From Clostridia bacterium (lineage in GTDB: Bacteria; Bacillota; Clostridia; UMGS1883), in contig JAFUOO010000004.1 in assembly GCA_017472685.1 (NCBI GenBank), positions 62,001-126,000 on the forward strand: a DNA stretch of 64,000 nt. Direction: 5' to 3'. Every line of letters starts with the position of its first letter. Within the stretch, counting starts at the first letter, position 1. Positions 18,526 to 27,755 of this stretch are shown piece by piece. The notes under the pieces were generated by a model. The model did not search any database and had not been told where the DNA came from. It was given only the letters and a program-made list of their open reading frames with translations. The position numbers and the translations under genes were made by a program.

Positions 18526-19458
18526 ATGAAAATAATGTTTATGGGTACGCCGGATTTTGCGGCGGTTACTTTAAAAACCTTATGTGAACGTGGCTACGAT
18601 GTGCGTGGCGTTGTGTCACAGCCCGACAAGCCCAAGGGCAGAGGCATGAATATTGTGCCCACACCCGTTAAGGCGGTTGCAATAGAATATGGCATTCCCA
18701 CCTTTCAGCCCGACAGCCTCAAGCAGGGCGAGCTTCAGCCCTTTTTGGAGGAAATTGACCCCGATATCATCATAGTTGTGGCATACGGAAAAATACTTCC
18801 CGAATATGTTTTAAACTATCCCAAATACGGCTGTGTCAACGGTCACGCCTCAATCCTGCCCGAATACCGCGGTGCGGCGCCTATCCAGAGAGCTATAATC
18901 GACGGCAAAAAGGAAACAGGCGTTACTGCAATGTACATGGAAAAGGGGCTCGACACGGGCAACATTATCCTTGTGGACAAAATTAAAATCGAAGATAACG
19001 ACACTGCCGAAACCTTGCACGATAAGCTCGCAGTGGTTGGTGCAGAGGTGCTCATAAAAACAATTGAACGCTTTAAAGGTGGCGACATGTCCTCCGTAAA
19101 GCAGGATGATGAAAAAGCAACCTACGCTGCCATGCTCACAAAGGGAGAGGGCGAAATCAACTGGGACAAAACCGCAGAAGAAGTTTATAACCTTATAAGG
19201 GGTATGGACTCCTGGCCAATGGCATATACCTATTACATGGGCAAAAGGTTTGTGCCCTACGAATGTGAAAAGGTTGACTGTAAAGGCGCAAGCGGCGAAG
19301 TTGTCGCCGCCCTCAAGGAAGGCATAACCGTTGCCTGCCGTGAAGGCGGAATAAAGATAAAGGCTGTTAAGTTTGACGGCAAGAAAAAAATGAGCGTTAA
19401 GGATTATCTTGTAGGTAACAAAATAGAAAAAGGAACAATTTTAGGAAAGAGTGAGTAA
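18526..19458 (+). CDS. fmt: Methionyl-tRNA formyltransferase
   Basis: This enzyme formylates initiator Met-tRNA with 10-formyl-THF. It is 310 residues long. N-terminal MKIMFMGTPDFA, the catalytic region NGHASILPEYRGAAPIQ and the C-terminal OB-like domain (INWDKTAEEVYNLIRGMDSWP) are all present. It is directly co-directional with def, its functional partner, across the 93-bp repeat. The ribosome site is TAGGAGTG. Confidence 0.96.
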   Translation: MKIMFMGTPDFAAVTLKTLCERGYDVRGVVSQPDKPKGRGMNIVPTPVKAVAIEYGIPTFQPDSLKQGELQPFLEEIDPDIIIVVAYGKILPEYVLNYPKYGCVNGHASILPEYRGAAPIQRAIIDGKKETGVTAMYMEKGLDTGNIILVDKIKIEDNDTAETLHDKLAVVGAEVLIKTIERFKGGDMSSVKQDDEKATYAAMLTKGEGEINWDKTAEEVYNLIRGMDSWPMAYTYYMGKRFVPYECEKVDCKGASGEVVAALKEGITVACREGGIKIKAVKFDGKKKMSVKDYLVGNKIEKGTILGKSE

Positions 19459-19460
19459 TT

Positions 19461-20156
19461 ATGTTTGATATGTACTATCTGGTGCTTGTGCTTCCCATGG
19501 TTATTTTGTCCATGTGGGCATCCGCAAGGGTTAATTCCAGCTTCAATAAATATTCAAAGGTTTCCACCATGCGTAACTTTACCGGAGCTGAGGCCGCAAG
19601 GCAGATTCTTGACAATAATGGTCTGCACGATGTTAAAATCGAGGCTGTTTCAGGCAACCTTACAGACCACTACGACCCCAAAGCAAATGTTATACGCCTC
19701 TCGGACTCCGTTCGTAACTCCACCTCCGTTGCGGCTGTGGGTGTTGCGGCGCACGAGGCAGGTCATGCTGTACAGCACGCCGAGGGCTATGCTCCCATAA
19801 AGCTCCGTAACTCCTTAGTGCCCGTTGCAAACTTAGGCTCAAAGCTTTCCATTCCCCTTATTATTTTAGGCTTGGTTTTAATGGGTGCTGAAAGCGTTTT
19901 TGGTAGCACAATGGTTTATGCAGGCATTTTATTGTTTTCAATGGCAGTTTTGTTCCAGGTGGTTACATTGCCTGTTGAATTTGACGCATCAAACCGTGCA
20001 ATAAAGGTGCTTGGTGAGGGCGGTTATCTTTACGACGAAGAAGTGAAAAGTGTTAAAAAGGTGCTCAGTGCGGCGGCTATGACCTACGTTGCGGCTGCGG
20101 CAACAAGCATTGCACAGCTATTAAGACTTATTTTGATTGCAAGGGACAGAGACTAA
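19461..20156 (+). CDS. YugP-family zinc metallopeptidase, membrane bound
   Basis: A 231-residue membrane protein with HEAGH at residues 98-102 (AAHEAGHAVQHAEGY), the zinc-binding motif of the YugP/DUF2227-type neutral metallopeptidases. Hydrophobic segments lie at about 5-22, 130-150 and 153-175, with another near the C-terminus. Its substrate is unknown. It lies between fmt and rsmB, its common place in Clostridia; it starts 2 bp after fmt and overlaps the rsmB start by one base. Confidence 0.88.
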   Translation: MFDMYYLVLVLPMVILSMWASARVNSSFNKYSKVSTMRNFTGAEAARQILDNNGLHDVKIEAVSGNLTDHYDPKANVIRLSDSVRNSTSVAAVGVAAHEAGHAVQHAEGYAPIKLRNSLVPVANLGSKLSIPLIILGLVLMGAESVFGSTMVYAGILLFSMAVLFQVVTLPVEFDASNRAIKVLGEGGYLYDEEVKSVKKVLSAAAMTYVAAAATSIAQLLRLILIARDRD

Positions 20157-21442
20157 TGAGTAATTTATCGCCGGCACGAGAAGCGGCTCTTAAAACCTTA
20201 TATGCCGTTGACAAGGACGGCGCATATATGAATATTGCACTTAATGACATTATCACAGAGAGCCGTCTTTCGCCTCTTGATGCGGCGCTGTGCACCACCT
20301 TGGTGCTTGGTGTGGAGCGTAACAGGCTTTTTCTTGACAACATCATTTCAAACCTTTCCAGCATAAGGCTCAAGAAAATTTCGCCCTGGATTATAAACAT
20401 TTTACGCATGGGTATATACTCTATCCGCTTTATGGAAAAAATCCCCGAAAGCGCAACCATCAACGAATGTGTCAAGCTTAGTAAACGCTACGGTCACCAA
20501 AAGAGCGCAGGCTTTGTAAACGCAATTTTGCGAAAAAGCATAACAAGCGGCGACTTTTTGCCCGAGGAAGGCACGGTGGAGTATTTATCTGTTTTCTATT
20601 CCTATCCCGAGTGGATTGTGCAGAAATGGATTAAGGAAAACGTGGGCGATATCACAGCGCTCCTTAAGGCGGGAAACAGCACGCCGCCTACATACCTCAG
20701 GCGCAACCTACTTAAGGGCGATTTTGAAATCCCCGAGGGCATTGAAAAGGCAACAGTCGGCAATAATGCCTATATATACACAAAGGGCGGAGCCTTCCAC
20801 GGCTCCAAACTCCAAAAAGAGGGCTACTTTTCCATACAGGATGCGGCAAGTCAGCTTGCAGTTGAAGCATTAGAGGTACAAAGCGGCATGGATGTGCTTG
20901 ACTTGTGTGCGGCACCCGGAGGAAAAAGCGAATATTGCGCAGAAATAATGGGCAACAAGGGCAAAGTAATTGCCTGCGACTTGTACCCACACAAAACAGA
21001 GCTCATTGACAAAAGCTGTGAGAGATTGGGCATTACCATTGTTGAAACAAGGGTAAACGATGCGGAAAAGTTCAACAGCGAATTTGAAGAAAAGTTTGAC
21101 AGGGTACTTCTTGACGCACCCTGCTCGGGGCTTGGCATTATACGCCGCAAGCCCGACATAAAATGGACAAAGGGTGCAAGCGACTGCTCCGTACTGGCAC
21201 AAACACAGTACAGAATGCTCCGCCACGCAAAGCGTTACGTTAAATTAGGCGGCATTTTAGTTTATTCAACCTGCACCATAAGCAAAATGGAAAACGTGCA
21301 GATGGTCAAAACCTTCCTTCGTGAGAACAAAAACTTTGAGCTTTCGCCCACGGAAGCAATGCCCGAGGGCTACCGCCAGCTTTTGCCCCACGAAAGTAAC
21401 ACCGACGGATTTTTTATAGCGAGGTTTATACGGCGTGATTAA
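20156..21442 (+). CDS. rsmB: 16S rRNA (cytosine-967-C5)-methyltransferase
   Basis: A 428-residue enzyme. The N-terminal NusB-like RNA-binding domain (about 1-130) is followed by the SAM-dependent domain: CAAPGGKSEYCAEIMG, DLYPHKTELI, the catalytic DAPCSGLG with the first cysteine, and STCTISKMEN with the second. It overlaps yugP by one base (TAATG) and rlmN by eight bases. Confidence 0.95.
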   Translation: MSNLSPAREAALKTLYAVDKDGAYMNIALNDIITESRLSPLDAALCTTLVLGVERNRLFLDNIISNLSSIRLKKISPWIINILRMGIYSIRFMEKIPESATINECVKLSKRYGHQKSAGFVNAILRKSITSGDFLPEEGTVEYLSVFYSYPEWIVQKWIKENVGDITALLKAGNSTPPTYLRRNLLKGDFEIPEGIEKATVGNNAYIYTKGGAFHGSKLQKEGYFSIQDAASQLAVEALEVQSGMDVLDLCAAPGGKSEYCAEIMGNKGKVIACDLYPHKTELIDKSCERLGITIVETRVNDAEKFNSEFEEKFDRVLLDAPCSGLGIIRRKPDIKWTKGASDCSVLAQTQYRMLRHAKRYVKLGGILVYSTCTISKMENVQMVKTFLRENKNFELSPTEAMPEGYRQLLPHESNTDGFFIARFIRRD

Positions 21443-22463
21443 TCTTTGTGACTTAACCTACGAAGAATTAACTGAATATTTTACAAAACGCGGCGAGGCA
21501 AAATTCCGTGCAAAGCAGGTGTTTTCCTTCATAGCAAAGGGTGCCGAAAGCATCGACGATTTAACCACCCTTTCAAAGAGCCTTCGTGAAAACTTGAAGG
21601 AGGATTGTGAAATCTTTCTGCCCAGGATTGAAAGAAAGCTCACATCAAAGCTTGACGGCACAATAAAGTATCTTTTAGCTCTTTCCGACGGCAACATCAT
21701 CGAAACCGTTGCCATGAAATATCACCATGGCATATCTGTTTGCGTGTCAAGCCAGGTGGGCTGCGCCATGGGCTGCACCTTCTGCGCATCGACCTTACAT
21801 GGCAGGGTGCGTAACCTTACCCCGGGCGAAATAACAGGGCAGGTTATCCGTGTAATGAAGGACTTAGGGGAGAGAGTGTCGAATATAGTAGTGATGGGCA
21901 TTGGTGAGCCCTTCGACAATTACGATAACCTTATTAAGTTCTTAAAAATTATAAATCATCCCGAAGGGGTGAACTTAGGCTATAGGCATATAACGGTATC
22001 AAGTTGCGGCATTGTGCCAAAAATAATTGATTTTGCCCAAGAGGGCATGAGCGTTAACTTAGCGGTTTCCCTTCATGCACCTACGGATGAATACAGAAAG
22101 GCAATAATGCCAATAGCACGAAAATACAGCCTTAAGGAGCTCATTGACGCCTGCAGGTATTATTTTGACAAAACAGGCAGGCGCATTACCTACGAATATG
22201 CCCTCATTGAAGGCAAAAACAGCTCCGATGAATGTGCAAGGCTTCTTATAGAGCTACTCCATGGCGACAACTGCCACGTTAACCTAATTCCCGTTAACGA
22301 CGTTAAGGAGCGGGGCAATGTGAGGGTTTCAAGAAAGAGAGTAGAAGAGTTTAAAAACATGCTCAATTCAGGTCACGTTACAGCAACTGTGCGCCGTGAG
22401 TTAGGCAGTGACATATCCGCGTCCTGCGGTCAGCTGAGGAACAGCGCAACCGAAAAAAATTAA
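21435..22463 (+). CDS. rlmN: Dual-specificity rRNA/tRNA adenine-C2 methyltransferase RlmN
   Basis: A radical SAM enzyme that methylates A2503 of 23S rRNA and A37 of some tRNAs. At 342 residues it is full length. The cluster-binding CAMGCTFC holds the CxxxCxxC cysteines at 110, 114 and 117. The GEPFDNYDNL region and the resolving cysteine near SCGQLRN at the C-terminus are present. GTG start inside the end of rsmB indicates translational coupling. Confidence 0.96.
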   Translation: MINLCDLTYEELTEYFTKRGEAKFRAKQVFSFIAKGAESIDDLTTLSKSLRENLKEDCEIFLPRIERKLTSKLDGTIKYLLALSDGNIIETVAMKYHHGISVCVSSQVGCAMGCTFCASTLHGRVRNLTPGEITGQVIRVMKDLGERVSNIVVMGIGEPFDNYDNLIKFLKIINHPEGVNLGYRHITVSSCGIVPKIIDFAQEGMSVNLAVSLHAPTDEYRKAIMPIARKYSLKELIDACRYYFDKTGRRITYEYALIEGKNSSDECARLLIELLHGDNCHVNLIPVNDVKERGNVRVSRKRVEEFKNMLNSGHVTATVRRELGSDISASCGQLRNSATEKN

Positions 22464-22509
22464 GCAGGACAAAATTATTGATTGTTATAATACAAGCGAG
22501 GTGGTCTTA

Positions 22510-23220
22510 ATGGAATATTCAGCTTTAACCGACGTAGGCATGCGCAGGCACAACAATGAGGACTCGTACATCGTGAACGATCTGCACGGGGACAAAATCT
22601 TCATTGTAGCCGATGGCATGGGCGGTCATAATGCAGGCGAAATTGCGTCCTTGGAGGCGTGCCGCATTGTTGAAAGCTATATTCTTGAGCACGAGGGCGA
22701 TATTGACACTATCCTTAAAGAAGGTGTAACAAAGGCAAACCGCGACATTTTTGTCAGAGCGGCGGAAAATCCTTCCTTGCAGGGTATGGGAACAACTATC
22801 GATGCCTGTGTACTTGAGGGTGGAAAGCTTCATATTGCACACGTGGGTGACGGCAGGGTGTATATCCTCACAGAGAGCTCTGTCAGAAAGGTCACAAGGG
22901 ACCACAGTATTGTAGGAATGATGCTCGAAGAGGGCTCCATCACCGAGGAGGAGGCAATGGTGCATCCTCAGCGGAATTATATAACCCGGGCTGTGGGCTC
23001 AAGTGTGAATACAGAGGTTGATACTATTTGCACAGATGTACATAGCGGTGAATGGGTACTTATGTGTACTGACGGATTGACCAACATGGTTTCAAGCAGC
23101 GTTATGCACCAAATTGTAACAGGTGCCCAAAGCGTGGCTGACGCAGCAAATGAGTTGGTCAGAAGAGCAAAAGAAAACGGTGGCGACGACAACATTACCG
23201 TTATTTTGTTCCGTGTCTAA
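22510..23220 (+). CDS. prpC: PP2C-type serine/threonine protein phosphatase
   Basis: A metal-dependent phosphatase that reverses phosphorylation by the adjacent PASTA kinase. The PP2C motifs are DVGMRRHNNEDS, VADGMGGHNAGEIAS, HVGDGRVY, DHSIVGMML and CTDGLTNMV, with GGDDNITVILF at the end. About 236 residues. The ATG at 22510 is chosen over the GTG at 22501 because the GAGGTGG site overlaps the GTG. It is followed 19 bp later by prkC. Confidence 0.94.
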   Translation: MEYSALTDVGMRRHNNEDSYIVNDLHGDKIFIVADGMGGHNAGEIASLEACRIVESYILEHEGDIDTILKEGVTKANRDIFVRAAENPSLQGMGTTIDACVLEGGKLHIAHVGDGRVYILTESSVRKVTRDHSIVGMMLEEGSITEEEAMVHPQRNYITRAVGSSVNTEVDTICTDVHSGEWVLMCTDGLTNMVSSSVMHQIVTGAQSVADAANELVRRAKENGGDDNITVILFRV

Positions 23221-23239
23221 AAAAGGAGGATAAGTGACT

Positions 23240-25225
23240 ATGATAGGAACCGTATTGGGTAACAGATATGAGCTTTTGGAAAAGGTTGGCGTGGGTGGCA
23301 TGGCTGTGGTTTATAAGGCTACAGACCGCCTTCTTAACCGCTACGTTGCTGTTAAGCTTTTAAGAAGCGAATTTCAGGGCAACGAAGAATTTATAAGACG
23401 CTTCAATATCGAATCGCAGGCTGCGGCAAGCCTTTCTCATCCGAACATTGTATCCATCTATGATGTGGGACAGAGCGAAGACAGACACTATATAGTAATG
23501 GAATTTATCGAGGGCAAAACCCTTAAGCAATATATTGCCGAAAAGAAGGGTACCATTAACTGGAAGGAAGCCTGCGACATTGCCATGCAGATATGCTCGG
23601 CGCTGGAGCACGCTCATTCCAAGCATATCATACATAGGGATATAAAGCCCCAGAATATTATGATTAATACCGAAAACGTCATAAAGGTTACAGACTTCGG
23701 TATTGCAAGAGCCGCATCGGGCGGCACGCTCACAATGGAGGCAATGGGCAGTGCACATTACCTTTCTCCCGAGCAGGCACGCGGTGGCTACACCGACCAG
23801 CGAAGCGACATTTACTCCTTCGGCGTGCTCATGTATGAGCTCTTCACAGGTCGTCTTCCCTTCGACGGGGAAACAACTGTTGCCGTTGCAATGCAGCATA
23901 TGCAAGCCGAGCCTGTGCGCCCGAGCAAAATCAAGGAGGATTTGCCCAAGTGCATTGAAACAATCATCCTCAAGGCAATGAGCAAGGAACAGCGTCTTCG
24001 CTACGAAAGCGCAGCTCTTATGCTCACCGATATTAAAAGGGCATACCTTGACCCCGACAGTGCAGCTCAAGCAACCGACCTGGAGGAGGACGAAAAGTTC
24101 GGGACAAAGAAAATTACACCCATCGTAAGCATTACCCTTCCCGGCGGCGACGGCACTGAGCAAGGCTCCAAAAACGTTGTAAGACGCACCGAGGAAGACC
24201 GTATAAAGAAAAAGAAGGACAACAAAAAAGACATTATTGCCGTTGTTGCCGCCATTGCAACCTGCATTGTTGTGGCAATTATAATGGGCGTTATTGTAAT
24301 GAGCGTAATAAGCACTCCCGCAGAAACCGAAACCTACCAGATGCCCAACGTAAAGGGTCTCTCCGAGGCTGAAATGACAAAGTCCTTAAAGCATCTTCGC
24401 GAGGAAGGCTTTGAAATTGAAGAGGTTTACGAATACGACCGTAACGTGGAAAAGGGCGAGGTCATTGACCAGGAGCCTAAAATGGGAGAGATTGAAAAGG
24501 GCGTTAAAATTGTAATTACCATAAGCAGCGGTAAAGAGCAGATTAACCTCGACGACTACACAGGTACTCCCGCAGAGGAGGCTATTGAAGCCTTGGAAAA
24601 TCTGGGTCTTGTGGTAAAAACAAGCCAGGAAATGAGCGACGAGGTTGAAGAGGGCGAGGTTGTACGTCAGCTTCCCTCCGAGGGTCATGTGCTCGAAACA
24701 GGCGACTCTATCAGGCTTTTCGTTTCCTCGGGTCCCAACAAGTTTGAGCTTGATAACTATGTGGGCAGCGATGTGGCGGAAGCACAGGCTGAGCTCGAAT
24801 CCCAGGGCGTTGTGGTTACAATCGCAGAGGAGCACAACGACACTGTTCCCAAGGGCATAATCATAAAGCAAATGCCCAATCCTTCAAGTGTAATGATGAA
24901 GGGCTCTCAGGTAACTCTCACAGTGAGCCTTGGCATTGAAATAATTACAGTACCTAACCTTACCGACCTTACCGTTGATGCGGCATCCGATGCGCTTACA
25001 AACAATAAGCTCAAGCTCGGCACCGTTACGGAAATTTCCTCGGGCAAGGCAAAGGGTCTTATTGTTAAGCAGAGCATTGCGGAAAAAACAACCGTACAGG
25101 CGAACACAGTTGTTGATGTGTGGGTAAGTAAGGGCAACGAAACGGCTCCCGAGACACCCGCAGTTGAAACGCCTGTTGTGCAGCAGACACCCAACAGCGC
25201 CATAACTTCCGACACAGGGCTCTGA
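23240..25225 (+). CDS. prkC: PASTA-domain serine/threonine protein kinase PrkC
   Basis: A transmembrane Hanks-type kinase of about 661 residues that senses cell-wall fragments. The kinase domain (about 8-270) includes GVGGMAVVYKA, AVKLL, HRDIKPQN (about 132-139) and DFGIARA. A basic juxtamembrane stretch (RIKKKKDNKKD) is followed by one TM helix (about 335-358) and four tandem PASTA domains, each ending in a VxxxVSxG-like strand. The C-terminal tail is rich in Thr, Pro and Val. ATG at 23240 and GTG at 23234 are both possible starts after AAAGGAGG. Confidence 0.95.
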   Translation: MIGTVLGNRYELLEKVGVGGMAVVYKATDRLLNRYVAVKLLRSEFQGNEEFIRRFNIESQAAASLSHPNIVSIYDVGQSEDRHYIVMEFIEGKTLKQYIAEKKGTINWKEACDIAMQICSALEHAHSKHIIHRDIKPQNIMINTENVIKVTDFGIARAASGGTLTMEAMGSAHYLSPEQARGGYTDQRSDIYSFGVLMYELFTGRLPFDGETTVAVAMQHMQAEPVRPSKIKEDLPKCIETIILKAMSKEQRLRYESAALMLTDIKRAYLDPDSAAQATDLEEDEKFGTKKITPIVSITLPGGDGTEQGSKNVVRRTEEDRIKKKKDNKKDIIAVVAAIATCIVVAIIMGVIVMSVISTPAETETYQMPNVKGLSEAEMTKSLKHLREEGFEIEEVYEYDRNVEKGEVIDQEPKMGEIEKGVKIVITISSGKEQINLDDYTGTPAEEAIEALENLGLVVKTSQEMSDEVEEGEVVRQLPSEGHVLETGDSIRLFVSSGPNKFELDNYVGSDVAEAQAELESQGVVVTIAEEHNDTVPKGIIIKQMPNPSSVMMKGSQVTLTVSLGIEIITVPNLTDLTVDAASDALTNNKLKLGTVTEISSGKAKGLIVKQSIAEKTTVQANTVVDVWVSKGNETAPETPAVETPVVQQTPNSAITSDTGL

Positions 25226-25252
25226 GAATAAAAACGTACAGGGGGTTAAACC

Positions 25253-26143
25253 TTGCTTTTAAAAGGCACTATTATTAAAGGAATCGGCGGATTTTACTAT
25301 GTTGACACCAATGAGGGTATTATTGAGTGTCGGGCAAGGGGTAAGTTCCGGAAAAATGAAATTCTTCCTACCGTGGGGGACAGCGTTACGGTCGAAACAA
25401 CCGACCTTAAGCAGGGCAGCGTCAAGGAAATAGAGAAGCGCAAAAACCTTCTTGTGCGCCCCGCGGTAAGCAACATTGACACACTTATGATTGTGGCGGC
25501 TGTGGCAAACCCGCAGCCCGACACAAGCCTTATTGACAAAATGCTGGTAATTGCCGCAAAGCGCGGCATAAAGGGCGCACTTTGCATAAACAAGAGCGAC
25601 CTTGACAGCGCAGGCGATACGGACAAGCTCAAAGAATGCTATGAAAACGCAGGCTATAAGGTTTTCATAACCAGCGCCGAAAAGGGCGAGGGCATCAGTG
25701 AGCTTAAAGCTGAGCTCAGAAATAAAACCACTGCCTTTGCAGGGCTTTCAGGTGTGGGCAAGTCAAGCATACTGACCATAATAACAGGGCGTGAGCTTGA
25801 AACAGGCGACACAAGCCGTATTGAGCGCGGCAAGCATACCACGCGTCACGTTGAGCTCATTAAAATTGAGGACGGTTACGTGTTCGACACACCGGGCTTT
25901 TCTCAGCTCGAGGTGGAGGATATTAAGGCAGGTGAGCTTAAAGACTATTTCCCCGAAATTGAAAAGCGTGACAGCCTTTGCCGTTTCCGCGGGTGCAGCC
26001 ACATATCTGAGCCCGACTGTGCGGTAAAAGAGGCTCTTAAAAATGGGGAAATTTCGCAAAGCAGATACGACAGCTATGTAAAAATGTACGAAAAGCTTAA
26101 AATGATTAAAGACTGGGAAAGAGGTGGCTCCAATGGCAAATAA
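25253..26143 (+). CDS. rsgA: Ribosome small-subunit-dependent GTPase A
   Basis: A circularly permuted GTPase that assists late 30S maturation. It is 296 residues long. The OB-fold N-terminus is followed by G4 NKSD, G1 GLSGVGKSSIL, G3 DTPGFSQ and the C-terminal zinc finger (CRFRGCSHISEPDC with Cys/His ligands). TTG start after AGGGGGT. It belongs to the conserved prpC-prkC-rsgA-rpe-thiN run. Confidence 0.95.
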   Translation: MLLKGTIIKGIGGFYYVDTNEGIIECRARGKFRKNEILPTVGDSVTVETTDLKQGSVKEIEKRKNLLVRPAVSNIDTLMIVAAVANPQPDTSLIDKMLVIAAKRGIKGALCINKSDLDSAGDTDKLKECYENAGYKVFITSAEKGEGISELKAELRNKTTAFAGLSGVGKSSILTIITGRELETGDTSRIERGKHTTRHVELIKIEDGYVFDTPGFSQLEVEDIKAGELKDYFPEIEKRDSLCRFRGCSHISEPDCAVKEALKNGEISQSRYDSYVKMYEKLKMIKDWERGGSNGK

Positions 26144-26798
26144 GAGAGAATTCAAGCTGGCACCGAGCATTTTATCCGCTGACTTTTCAATACTTGGTCA
26201 GCAGATAAAAGAGGCTGAAGCAGGCGGCGCAAAGGTTTTACATATCGATGTTATGGACGGCAGGTTTGTGCCCAACTTTACCTTTGGCGCACTTTTGGTA
26301 AAAACCATCCGCAAATGCAGCAGCATGTTTTACGATTGCCACCTTATGGTTGAAAAGCCCTACGATTTTATCGACGCTTTTTATAAGGCAGGGGTTGACA
26401 ACATAACAGTGCACTACGAAGCCTTAGGCGACGAAACAGGCAAAGCACTCCAATACATCCGCTCCTTGGGCATAAAGGCAGGGCTTAGTATAAGCCCCGA
26501 CACACCCACCAGTGTTGTTGAGCCCTATAAGGACAAGGTTGACATGGTTTTAATTATGAGCGTGTACCCGGGCTTTGGCGGACAGAAGTTTATCCCCGAA
26601 AGCTTAGAGCGGATTAAGGCTGTGCGCGAAATGACAAAGGATTATGACGTTGACATTGAGGTTGACGGCGGCGTTTATGAGGAAAACATCAAAGTGGTGG
26701 TTGATGCAGGCGCAAATGTAATTGTTGCAGGCAGTGCCGTATTTGCCAAGGAAAATGTTACCGAAGCCGCACGTAAGCTTTGCGAGGCGGCAGAATGA
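26133..26798 (+). CDS. rpe: Ribulose-phosphate 3-epimerase
   Basis: A TIM-barrel enzyme of the pentose phosphate pathway, 221 residues. It shows LAPSILSADF, HIDVMDGRFVPNFTFG, CHLMVEKP, MSVYPGFGGQKFIPE and EVDGGVYEENI, with all metal and catalytic residues of the family. The ATG at 26133 follows AGAGGTGG inside the end of rsgA. It overlaps thiN by four bases (ATGA). Confidence 0.96.
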   Translation: MANKREFKLAPSILSADFSILGQQIKEAEAGGAKVLHIDVMDGRFVPNFTFGALLVKTIRKCSSMFYDCHLMVEKPYDFIDAFYKAGVDNITVHYEALGDETGKALQYIRSLGIKAGLSISPDTPTSVVEPYKDKVDMVLIMSVYPGFGGQKFIPESLERIKAVREMTKDYDVDIEVDGGVYEENIKVVVDAGANVIVAGSAVFAKENVTEAARKLCEAAE

Positions 26799-27409
26799 AT
26801 AAGGCTGTTATAATTTCCGCAGGCAGTATTACGGATTACACCTACACAAAAGCCTTTATAAATGAGAACGATTATGTCATCTGTGCCGACGGCGGAATGG
26901 TGCACGCGCAAAAAATGGGCATTACACCGGAATTAACCGTGGGCGATTTTGACTCCTATAAGGGAGAGCTTCATGGCGATGTAAGGCGCTTTAACCCCGA
27001 AAAGGACTATACCGACACACACATTGCCGTGACAGAAGCTTTAGACAGAGGCTATAAGGAAATTGTGCTTTTGGGCGCAACAGGCACCCGCCTTGACCAC
27101 ACTCTTTCCAACATCGGGCTTTTGGAGTATATAGCAAATAAGGGTGCAAAGGGCACTATTGTAAACGAAAACAATATAATTACGGTTATCCGTGAAAACA
27201 CAGCGATAAAGAATGACGGGTTTAAATATGTATCAATTATTCCTATAGGCAAGGCTTTGGGTGTTACCTTAAAAAACTTCAAGTATACACTTGATAATTA
27301 CGATATGGAGTTTTCGCACTCCATCGGTATCAGCAACGAATTTCTTGACGGAGACGGATTTATAGAAATTAAAGAGGGCAGTCTGATTGTAATTAAATCA
27401 AAAGACTAA
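26795..27409 (+). CDS. thiN: Thiamine pyrophosphokinase
   Basis: This enzyme transfers pyrophosphate from ATP to thiamine. It is 204 residues long and shows CADGGMVHAQKMGITPELTVGDFDS, the ATP-binding YTDTHIAV and GATGTRLDHTLSN. It starts in an ATGA overlap with rpe and ends at a strong terminator. In Bacillus the next gene is spoVM, as here, though here spoVM is inverted. Confidence 0.93.
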   Translation: MNKAVIISAGSITDYTYTKAFINENDYVICADGGMVHAQKMGITPELTVGDFDSYKGELHGDVRRFNPEKDYTDTHIAVTEALDRGYKEIVLLGATGTRLDHTLSNIGLLEYIANKGAKGTIVNENNIITVIRENTAIKNDGFKYVSIIPIGKALGVTLKNFKYTLDNYDMEFSHSIGISNEFLDGDGFIEIKEGSLIVIKSKD

Positions 27410-27412
27410 AAG

Positions 27413-27437
27413 AGCGTGTCAGAAGACACGCTTTTTT
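27413..27437. terminator. Bidirectional terminator between thiN and spoVM
   Basis: AGCGTGTC-agaa-GACACGCT with six T on the plus strand and CTCTTTT on the minus strand. It separates two convergent genes and touches the stop codon of spoVM. Confidence 0.88.
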
Positions 27438-27508
27438 CATTTCATTCTGAGTATGGATTTTGTTATCCCCGACAAGAATTTCGGCATTTTAAAAACAAGT
27501 ATTTTCAT
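27437..27508 (-). CDS. spoVM: SpoVM-like spore coat anchoring peptide (23 residues)
   Basis: A 23-codon gene with a perfect AAGGAGG site six bases before its ATG at 27508. The product contains KMPKFLSGITKSILR, which lines up with the conserved KLPKFLGGIVRAML of B. subtilis SpoVM, an amphipathic helix that recognises the curved forespore membrane and recruits SpoIVA. The proline four residues into this block, important in Bacillus, is kept. Its place next to thiN is the conserved one, but here it is on the opposite strand. spoIVA, its partner, lies 2.3 kb away. The gene is too short for standard calling. Confidence 0.85.
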   Translation of the reverse strand: MKILVFKMPKFLSGITKSILRMK

Positions 27509-27541
27509 ATAAGCCTCCTTGAATGGTAAATATTATGTTCA

Positions 27542-27688
27542 CTATCTTCTGTGGCAGGAAAGTACAAACAAAATTATGATAACACCTTCGATGGCGGCTA
27601 TAAGCCATATGGGGCACACCAGTGCGGTGAATATTCCCGTTACAAAAAAAAGACATCCCAGTCCTATGGGCTTTCGGTTTCTGTACAT
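27542..27688 (-). CDS. Small membrane protein upstream of spoVM, unknown
   Basis: A 48-codon ORF 33 bp upstream of spoVM on the same strand, with GGGAGG eight bases before the ATG. The product begins MYRNRKPIGLGCLFFVTG and is mostly hydrophobic to residue 44, with a CPIWLIAAIEG turn in the middle, so it may form one long or two short membrane helices, and it ends in basic HRR. I do not recognise a family. Because it can only be co-transcribed with spoVM, a role in sporulation is plausible but is an inference. Confidence 0.65.
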   Translation of the reverse strand: MYRNRKPIGLGCLFFVTGIFTALVCPIWLIAAIEGVIIILFVLSCHRR

Positions 27689-27719
27689 GGGCAAACCTCC
27701 CGCTATATATTACGCATTA

Positions 27720-27754
27720 AAGTTTATTTTTGTTACATGGGCAAAAATAAACTT
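27720..27754. other. Inverted repeat upstream of the small-ORF/spoVM unit
   Basis: Perfect 13-bp arms AAGTTTATTTTTG (27720-27732) and CAAAAATAAACTT (27742-27754). It lies 32 bp upstream of the small membrane ORF start, where its promoter should be, so an operator is possible. The rest of 27689-27997 holds the 93-bp repeat and a plus-strand promoter. Confidence 0.5.
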
Positions 27755-27755
27755 C

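Noticed and set aside
26600..27409. A TPP riboswitch near thiN
   Set aside because: thiN starts in an ATGA overlap with rpe, leaving no leader, and no THI-box motif is seen.
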